Assembly (NCBI GenBank): GCA_002408125.1
Contig: DHQO01000037.1
Location: forward strand, 58,237 to 69,713
Length of the DNA stretch: 11,477 nucleotides
Source: Hyphomonadaceae bacterium UBA5336
Lineage (GTDB): Bacteria > Pseudomonadota > Alphaproteobacteria > Caulobacterales > Hyphomonadaceae
Direction of reading: 5' to 3'
In this document: one piece after another, positions 7,562-11,477 of the stretch
Numbering within the stretch: position 1 is the stretch's first letter
Layout of the letters: the number at the start of each line of letters is the position of its first letter
Made by a program: the position numbers and the translations under genes
The notes under the pieces: model-generated
Told to the model about the DNA's origin: nothing
Databases searched by the model: none
Seen by the model: only the letters and a program-made list of their open reading frames with translations

Positions 7562-7746
7562 GCAAGTCCATCTGTCCCGTCTGCGAGACCCGCCCGACCG
7601 ACCCGGCCTACAAGCCGTTCTGCTCGAAACGCTGCGCGGATGTGGATCTTTCGCGCTGGCTGAAGGGCGCCTACGCCATTCCCGGCCGTCCAGCCGATGA
7701 GGCCGAGGACAACCCTCACCGGCCGGAAGACAGCGAGGAAGACTAG
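7558..7746 (+). CDS. yacG: YacG, DNA gyrase inhibitor / zinc-binding protein
   Basis: Encodes 62 residues with the complete DUF329/YacG zinc ribbon: C6 and C9 in ICPVC, then C22 and C26 in FCSKRC, followed by the diagnostic DLSRWLKGAYAIPG. The C-terminal tail is acidic and probably disordered. E. coli YacG binds the GyrB C-terminal region and inhibits gyrase; the same role is inferred here. It starts inside the RNase stop codon (ATGA), so the two are translationally coupled. Its stop and that of the convergent 164-aa gene form the palindrome ACTAGCCTAGT at 7742-7752. Confidence 0.95.
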   Translation: MSKSICPVCETRPTDPAYKPFCSKRCADVDLSRWLKGAYAIPGRPADEAEDNPHRPEDSEED

Positions 7747-7747
7747 C

Positions 7748-8242
7748 CTAGTTCACGTCCGGTAGCCTCTGAAACAGGCTCACCTGCGTACGCGAGGCGG
7801 CGATGATCCGCTCCACGCCCGGTTCGCGACCGATGGCTGCCGAAGCGACTTCTGTAAAGCCGGCCTCTGACAGGGCATCGCGGATCCGCGGCTCATCATC
7901 GCGCAGGCACCAGGGCCGCACAAAGGCGATGCGGTCGGACCGGCGCAACATGGTTTCCAGCCCCTCCTCCAGGAGATAGCCCCCGCCGAGGCGGCGGTCG
8001 ATCTCGCGCGCCGGCATCATCTCAAGCGGCGCGACATGGATGGCCGCAACCTGCCAGTAGCCGGGCCGCGACTGCTCCAGCACGCCATCGGGCTTGAAAT
8101 AGTGGATCTCGTTCTCGCGTTCGAGCCAGAGCGCAGCGCCGGAATAGTTGCGGCAGACAATGATCGGCGCACCGGTAAAGCCCTGCGCATCGATGAAGGC
8201 ATAAGCACCGCGATAATCGTCGGGCTTCTTGCGGTCCGACAT
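7748..8242 (-). CDS. Unrecognised protein, possible tail of a GT39-like glycosyltransferase
   Basis: Encodes 164 residues from the ATG at 8242. I do not recognise it with certainty. It looks soluble and alpha/beta, with strand-like GAPIIVCRNY, IAFVRPW and ERIIAASR. The opening KKPDDYRGAYAFI resembles the start of the soluble C-terminal domain of GT39/PMT-type membrane glycosyltransferases, where a K-D-W/Y-R-x-A motif follows the last membrane helix. The frame is also open upstream of the ATG as far as the RTX stop codon at 8309-8311. That stretch reads TVAVISGAGLASTLIEM, hydrophobic like the end of such a helix. No Shine-Dalgarno is visible before the ATG. It may therefore be a gene remnant, or a small standalone protein of unknown role. 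Confidence 0.5.
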   Translation of the reverse strand: MSDRKKPDDYRGAYAFIDAQGFTGAPIIVCRNYSGAALWLERENEIHYFKPDGVLEQSRPGYWQVAAIHVAPLEMMPAREIDRRLGGGYLLEEGLETMLRRSDRIAFVRPWCLRDDEPRIRDALSEAGFTEVASAAIGREPGVERIIAASRTQVSLFQRLPDVN

Positions 8243-8308
8243 CTCGATGAGAGTCGAGGCGAGCCCGGCGCCAGAGATTACCGCGACAGTGTCTGTTAAC
8301 CGACTGGC

Positions 8309-11300
8309 CTAGGAAAAGATGAAGTCGGATACATCCACATCCACGACATCCATATTCTCGATCCGGACATTGCCCGCATCCGTCTCGATCACGACATCCG
8401 ACCCCGCCTGGCGGACATCATTGAAATCGGCCATGGAGGTCACACCGGTCGAGGCGCGGAAAACAATGCGGTCGGTTCCGTCTTCGAAATCGGTGATCCG
8501 GTCATTGTCGAAATTGGCGCCCGACATGATGAACCAGTCCTTGTCGGCTCCGCCGGTCAGCACATCCAGGCCGGCCCCGCCATTCAGCTTGTCGAAGCCC
8601 GCCCCGCCATCCAGCGTGTCATTGCCCTCATCGCCGAACAGCTGGTCCTGGCCGCCCTCGCCATAGAGCAGATCGTTGCCGCCACCGCCCGAGAGCAGGT
8701 CGTTGCCGGTGCCACCATTGAGCAAATCGATCGCTACCCCGCCATTCAGCTCATCCGCGCCAGTCCCACCAAAGAGCGTGTCGGCACCTTCCGCGCCCGA
8801 CAGCAGGTCATTGCCATCGCCCCCATTCAGAATGTCATTGCCCGCCTCACCGAACAGCGTGTCATCGCCGAGATCGCCATTGAGCGTGTCATCCCTGCCG
8901 CCACCACGGATGAGGTCATTCCCGCCCCCACCGGAGATGAAATCATCACCGCCCTGACCGAACAGATTGTCGATATAGTTCCCCCCGAAGAGGAAATCGC
9001 CGCCTCCCCCGCCATAGACCGAGTCATTGCCGAGACCTGCCTCGATGAAGTCACTGCCCGCACCGCCCTCGATATAATCATCGCCAGTGCCACCATTGAT
9101 GGTGTCGTCACCCCTGCCGCCATAGATCGAATCCCCGCCGCCCTCGCCGAGAATGAGATCATTGCCGCCACCGCCGCTCAGCAGATCGACACCCGTGCCG
9201 CCGATCAGCGTATCATCGCCTCCATACGTATATATGGAATCCTGGCCGTCACCCCCCTCCATCCGGTTGGCGCCATTCGAGCCGAACAGATTGTCATTGA
9301 AGGCAGAACCGATGAGATTCTCGATGCTGACCAGCCTGTCGAAGCCCGCGCCCATCGTGTCCTGCGGTGAAATGCGCAGCGAGACCCGGACCGCCGCTCC
9401 GGCATCGATATAACTCGCCGTATCCGAACCGGCCTGCCCGTTGATAATGTCATTGCCAGCCCCGCCGACGAGAAAGTCATCGCCCGCCCCGCCGAGCAGT
9501 GTGTCATTGCCAGCCCCGCCATCAAGTACGTCATTGCCGTCCCCGCCGGTCAGCTCGTCATCGCTGGCCCCGCCGGTCTCGCTCGTGCCGGAGCCGATCT
9601 TGAGGAGAAGATTCTCCAGGTCATCGCTGACGGTTTCCAGGACGAATTCGCCATTGCTGAGCGTGATCGCGCCATCGCTGGCGCCATCGCCGTCGCCATC
9701 GATCAGGATGCGCGTCTCCCCACCCGTGGTTTCATAGCGCACCTCGCCGACCTGGCCGGTAAAGCTCGCCGTTCCGATGAAGGACAGCGCCACGATCTCG
9801 GCCGAAAAGTCCGGCAGGATCTCGATGAGCGCACTCGGCAGCGACAGGACATCGCTTGTCGAAAAGTCGGTGATTTCCGTCCCGGCAAAACTGAATCCGG
9901 AATCGATTTCATGAACGGAGATCGAAAACGTATCGGCGCCGTCCCCGCCCGTCAGACTCGAACCGGCAGCGCCATAGAGCTCAATCACATCGGCATCCGA
10001 ACCGCCAAGAATGGTCGCCACGCTGCCGCCGACCGTATCGAACACCTGCAATGTCTGAGACAAGGTCGCAGCGGAGCCATCCAGGGTCAGGTCGAACCCG
10101 TCAGTCTGGAGGAAGGCGTGCAGATTCTCCACCGATGACAGTGTGGCTGTCGTGGCAAGCTTTGTGGCCACCACCGAGCTGTCCGTAATGGTGACGATTT
10201 CATCGGCTGTCAGCGTGTCCTGGATCGAGACCGTATCGGTGCCGCCTCCGCCATTGAAGACATTGTCGCCCTGCAGGTCATCGGACAGTGAATCGTTTCC
10301 GGCATCGCCGTTCAGGATGTCATTGCCGCCACCGCCATCAAGCAGGTCGTCATTGTCACCGCCGCTGATCACATTGTCGACATCCATGCCCTGAAGCCAG
10401 TTGATGCCGACCGTGCCTGTGATGACGCCGTCGCCCGGGCTGCCCGCCGGCGCGATGACCAGCTCCAGGCCCATGGTCTCGTCGCTGACCGAAGCCAGGG
10501 TAAACTCCCCGTTCGAAAGGGTAATGGTGCCGTCGCTCGCGGCATCGCCATCCGCGTCGAAATGGACCAGGGTCTGGCCGCCGGCCGTTTCATAGCGGAC
10601 CTCTCCGGCAGCGCCGGAAAAGGCACTGGTGCCGATAAACTCTATTGGGATGAAGACGGGCATGAAAGACCCGTCCAGCGTGAAGAGGTTGGCTTCGAAA
10701 TGAATGACATCGCCAGCGCTGAAATCGGTGATCTCAACATTCTCCGGAACGATTGGCGGGCCTGAAAAGGTCGACCAGGACAGGATGAAATTGAAATGAT
10801 CATAGCCGGTGCCGCCGGTCATGACCGTGTCGCTTACGATCGTGCTCAGCAGATCGTCTCCGGACCCGCCAATCAGCGTGAACATCCCCGACATCGAGGT
10901 GGACGTGTCGGGAAGCGCGAACAGGACGACATCCAGGGTTGCCGCGGACGCATCAATGGTGATGTCCACGCCCGCATCGCTGTAGGCACTGATCGTGATA
11001 TACTCGATATTGCTGAAGCTTGTGGTCGTTCCGAGGGAATCGGCAAACACGCTGGAATCGGTGACCGTCAGGACGGTATCGACCGTGAGCTCGCCGGACA
11101 GGCTCGCCACATCCTCGCCCGCGCCGCCATCCAGCGTATTGTTGCCGGTCAGTGTATCGCTGAGGGAATCGTCTCCCTCCCCGCCATGGAGGACGTCATT
11201 GCCCTCCCCGCCATTGATGCTGTCACTGCCGGCGCCGCCGTAAATGATGTCGTCATCGTCCCCGGCGGTCATCGGATCGCCGGCCATCGTGCCGTTTATG

Positions 11301-11311
11301 ATATTGACCAT
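8309..11311 (-). CDS. Large RTX (hemolysin-type Ca2+-binding repeat) protein, type I secreted
   Basis: Encodes 1000 residues. GGGGA precedes the ATG by 7 nt. There is no Sec signal and I find no cysteine, as usual for type I secretion substrates. Order of parts: a short RTX block (about 17-66); module A (48-289); a second short RTX block (315-345); module B, a diverged copy of A (340-573); then the main RTX region (583-925), interrupted once at about 630-670. The C-terminus (from 926) has ITDFEDGTDRIVF and ends DVSDFIFS, matching uncleaved type I export signals. Each module contains FIGTxxFxGxxGEVRYE with a D-x-D-G-D stretch, resembling the serralysin (peptidase M10) C-terminal domain. No HExxH or other enzymatic motif is visible, so an adhesin, surface or matrix protein is likelier than a protease or toxin. 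Asp/Gly richness implies folding in external calcium. Confidence 0.92.
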   Translation of the reverse strand: MVNIINGTMAGDPMTAGDDDDIIYGGAGSDSINGGEGNDVLHGGEGDDSLSDTLTGNNTLDGGAGEDVASLSGELTVDTVLTVTDSSVFADSLGTTTSFSNIEYITISAYSDAGVDITIDASAATLDVVLFALPDTSTSMSGMFTLIGGSGDDLLSTIVSDTVMTGGTGYDHFNFILSWSTFSGPPIVPENVEITDFSAGDVIHFEANLFTLDGSFMPVFIPIEFIGTSAFSGAAGEVRYETAGGQTLVHFDADGDAASDGTITLSNGEFTLASVSDETMGLELVIAPAGSPGDGVITGTVGINWLQGMDVDNVISGGDNDDLLDGGGGNDILNGDAGNDSLSDDLQGDNVFNGGGGTDTVSIQDTLTADEIVTITDSSVVATKLATTATLSSVENLHAFLQTDGFDLTLDGSAATLSQTLQVFDTVGGSVATILGGSDADVIELYGAAGSSLTGGDGADTFSISVHEIDSGFSFAGTEITDFSTSDVLSLPSALIEILPDFSAEIVALSFIGTASFTGQVGEVRYETTGGETRILIDGDGDGASDGAITLSNGEFVLETVSDDLENLLLKIGSGTSETGGASDDELTGGDGNDVLDGGAGNDTLLGGAGDDFLVGGAGNDIINGQAGSDTASYIDAGAAVRVSLRISPQDTMGAGFDRLVSIENLIGSAFNDNLFGSNGANRMEGGDGQDSIYTYGGDDTLIGGTGVDLLSGGGGNDLILGEGGGDSIYGGRGDDTINGGTGDDYIEGGAGSDFIEAGLGNDSVYGGGGGDFLFGGNYIDNLFGQGGDDFISGGGGNDLIRGGGRDDTLNGDLGDDTLFGEAGNDILNGGDGNDLLSGAEGADTLFGGTGADELNGGVAIDLLNGGTGNDLLSGGGGNDLLYGEGGQDQLFGDEGNDTLDGGAGFDKLNGGAGLDVLTGGADKDWFIMSGANFDNDRITDFEDGTDRIVFRASTGVTSMADFNDVRQAGSDVVIETDAGNVRIENMDVVDVDVSDFIFS
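8312..8533 (-). other. C-terminal type I secretion signal region of the RTX protein
   Basis: The last 74 residues carry the segment DRITDFEDGTDRIVFRAS, then SMADFNDV and GSDVVIETDAGNVRIENM. They end in hydrophobic DFIFS. This acidic, RTX-flanked tail is the region recognised by type I ABC exporters in related proteins. The nearly identical ending of the neighbouring gene at 11416-11477 supports its role as a shared export tag. Confidence 0.7.
8534..9289 (-). repeat. 28 contiguous RTX nonapeptide units (27-bp periodicity)
   Basis: Residues 675-926 of the RTX protein divide exactly into 28 units of nine residues (756 bp) of the form L/I-x-G-G-x-G-x-D-x, without any register shift. Each turn pair forms a calcium-binding parallel beta-roll. 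A few units are degenerate: IYTYGGDDT (693-701), LFGGNYIDN (774-782) and LNGGVAIDL (855-863). Five further units lie upstream of the interruption, at about residues 586-630. Confidence 0.9.
9593..10294 (-). repeat. RTX protein module B (diverged copy of module A)
   Basis: Residues 340-573 align with residues 48-289. Shared landmarks are DSLSD, TDSSV, DxSAATL, EITDFS, EFIGT/SFIGT, GEVRYET and the DGDxASDGxITLSNGEF stretch. The offset between copies is about 286-292 residues. The copies differ at many positions, so the duplication is not recent. Confidence 0.85.
10445..11170 (-). repeat. RTX protein module A
   Basis: Residues 48-289 form the first copy of the internal module. It carries beta-rich sequence, ITDFSAGDVIHF at 194-205, and the serralysin-C-like FSGAAGEVRYE at 231-241, followed by DADGDAASDGTITLSNGEF at 252-270. 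It is flanked on both sides by short RTX blocks. Confidence 0.85.
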
Positions 11312-11322
11312 ATGATCGTCCC

Positions 11323-11355
11323 CAGACTGTCACAGACAGACTATGACGTCACAGA
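11323..11355. repeat. Imperfect tandem direct repeat upstream of the RTX gene
   Basis: On the + strand, CAGACTGTCACAGA (11323-11336) is followed at once by CAGACTATGACGTCACAGA (11337-11355). The second copy has a 5-base insertion that creates the palindrome TGACGTCA (11344-11351). The repeats lie 12-44 bp before the RTX start codon and overlap the proposed -10 element. A regulator-binding site or a slippage product are both possible. Confidence 0.4.
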
Positions 11356-11369
11356 CCCGCAAGAGACAA
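11340..11369 (-). promoter_or_regulatory. Candidate sigma70-type promoter for the RTX gene
   Basis: On the minus strand, TTGTCT (11364-11369, 4/6 to consensus) is followed after 18 bp by CATAGT (11340-11345, 4/6). This would give a leader of roughly 20-25 nt before the ATG at 11311, with GGGGA in a suitable place. The match is weak and unproven. Confidence 0.3.
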
Positions 11370-11383
11370 TAGGGGCTCCCTGC

Positions 11384-11405
11384 AAAAGAGGCCGCGAAGA
11401 CCCCT
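11384..11405 (-). terminator. Candidate intrinsic terminator between the two RTX genes
   Basis: The minus strand reads AGGGGTC, loop TTCGC, then GGCCTCT running into a short T-tract ending TTTT. The 7-bp stem has two G-U pairs, so it is of moderate strength. It lies 10 bp after the stop codon of the partial upstream RTX gene, the right place to end that transcript. It supports separate transcription of the two RTX genes. Confidence 0.4.
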
Positions 11406-11415
11406 GCGATAACCC

Positions 11416-11477
11416 CTACCCGAACACGAAATCGCCGGCATCGACATCGGCGAGGTCGAAATTCTCCAGGCGGATAT
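11416..11477 (-). CDS. C-terminal end of a second RTX/type I-secreted protein (partial)
   Basis: Only the last 20 codons are inside the window. They read IRLENFDLADVDAGDFVFG before TAG at 11416-11418. This aligns without gaps to the end of the adjacent 1000-residue RTX protein (VRIENMDVVDVDVSDFIFS), with the same I/V-R-x-E-N and D-F-x-F ending. It is on the same strand, 104 bp upstream of the RTX start, so it is a tandem paralogue or at least a second cargo for the same exporter. Size and domain content cannot be judged here. Confidence 0.8.
   Translation of the reverse strand, partial: IRLENFDLADVDAGDFVFG

Noticed and set aside
7748..8311. Stop-codon readthrough from the RTX gene into the 164-aa frame, since both are in the same frame
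   Set aside because: Readthrough would bury the C-terminal secretion signal inside a longer chain, and no readthrough context was seen; shared frame has a one-in-three chance.
8534..9289. Regular short repeats that could suggest a CRISPR or minisatellite array
   Set aside because: The 27-bp period is in frame with RTX nonapeptides and there are no unique spacers between conserved repeats; it is protein-coding repetition.
8319..9737. Pro/Ser-rich plus-strand frames opposite the RTX repeats
   Set aside because: They are the reverse complement of Gly/Asp codons and appear wherever the RTX repeats lie; no independent start signals were seen.

Overview
The window is GC-rich, densely coding bacterial DNA. 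Gene content points to an alphaproteobacterium. The evidence is a short RNase E/G-type gene overlapping yacG, a MoxR-type AAA+ ATPase of a kind common in that class, and type I-secreted RTX proteins ending in a DFxF-type C-terminus. A marine or aquatic Hyphomonadaceae/Caulobacterales-like host would fit, but this is inference from gene content only. No tRNA, rRNA, CRISPR array, transposase or integrase was seen.

Layout. Bases 1-533 (+) hold the 3' part of a MoxR-family AAA+ ATPase. It is convergent with a four-helix DUF2270 membrane protein (561-1349, -). A 174-bp divergent gap with a perfect 14-bp palindrome leads into a probable three-gene operon on the + strand: an acid-CoA ligase (1524-3269), an AKR13-like aldo/keto reductase (3293-4306) and a DUF938 SAM-dependent methyltransferase (4303-4962). 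The operon ends in a CTAG tetranucleotide that also supplies the stop codon of the convergent amidase-signature gene (4959-6443, -), whose product looks like a Tat-exported lipoprotein.

A 95-bp divergent gap with two adjacent palindromes separates the amidase from a second + strand pair, an RNase E/G-like protein (6539-7561) and YacG (7558-7746). YacG is convergent with an unrecognised 164-aa protein (7748-8242, -), which may be the tail of a lost membrane glycosyltransferase.

The right third (8309-11311, -) is a 1000-residue RTX protein. It has two diverged copies of a ~287-residue module, an uninterrupted run of 28 calcium-binding nonapeptides and a type I secretion C-terminus. At the extreme right edge (11416-11477, -) is the very end of a second RTX gene with a closely similar C-terminus, so this is at least a tandem pair of RTX paralogues. 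No type I secretion ABC/MFP/TolC gene lies inside the window.

The left two thirds are largely ordinary metabolic and housekeeping genes. The points most worth a second look are the duplicated RTX architecture and its paralogue, the possible glycosyltransferase remnant, and the palindromes in the divergent promoter regions. I found no convincing evidence of a wholly new multi-gene system.
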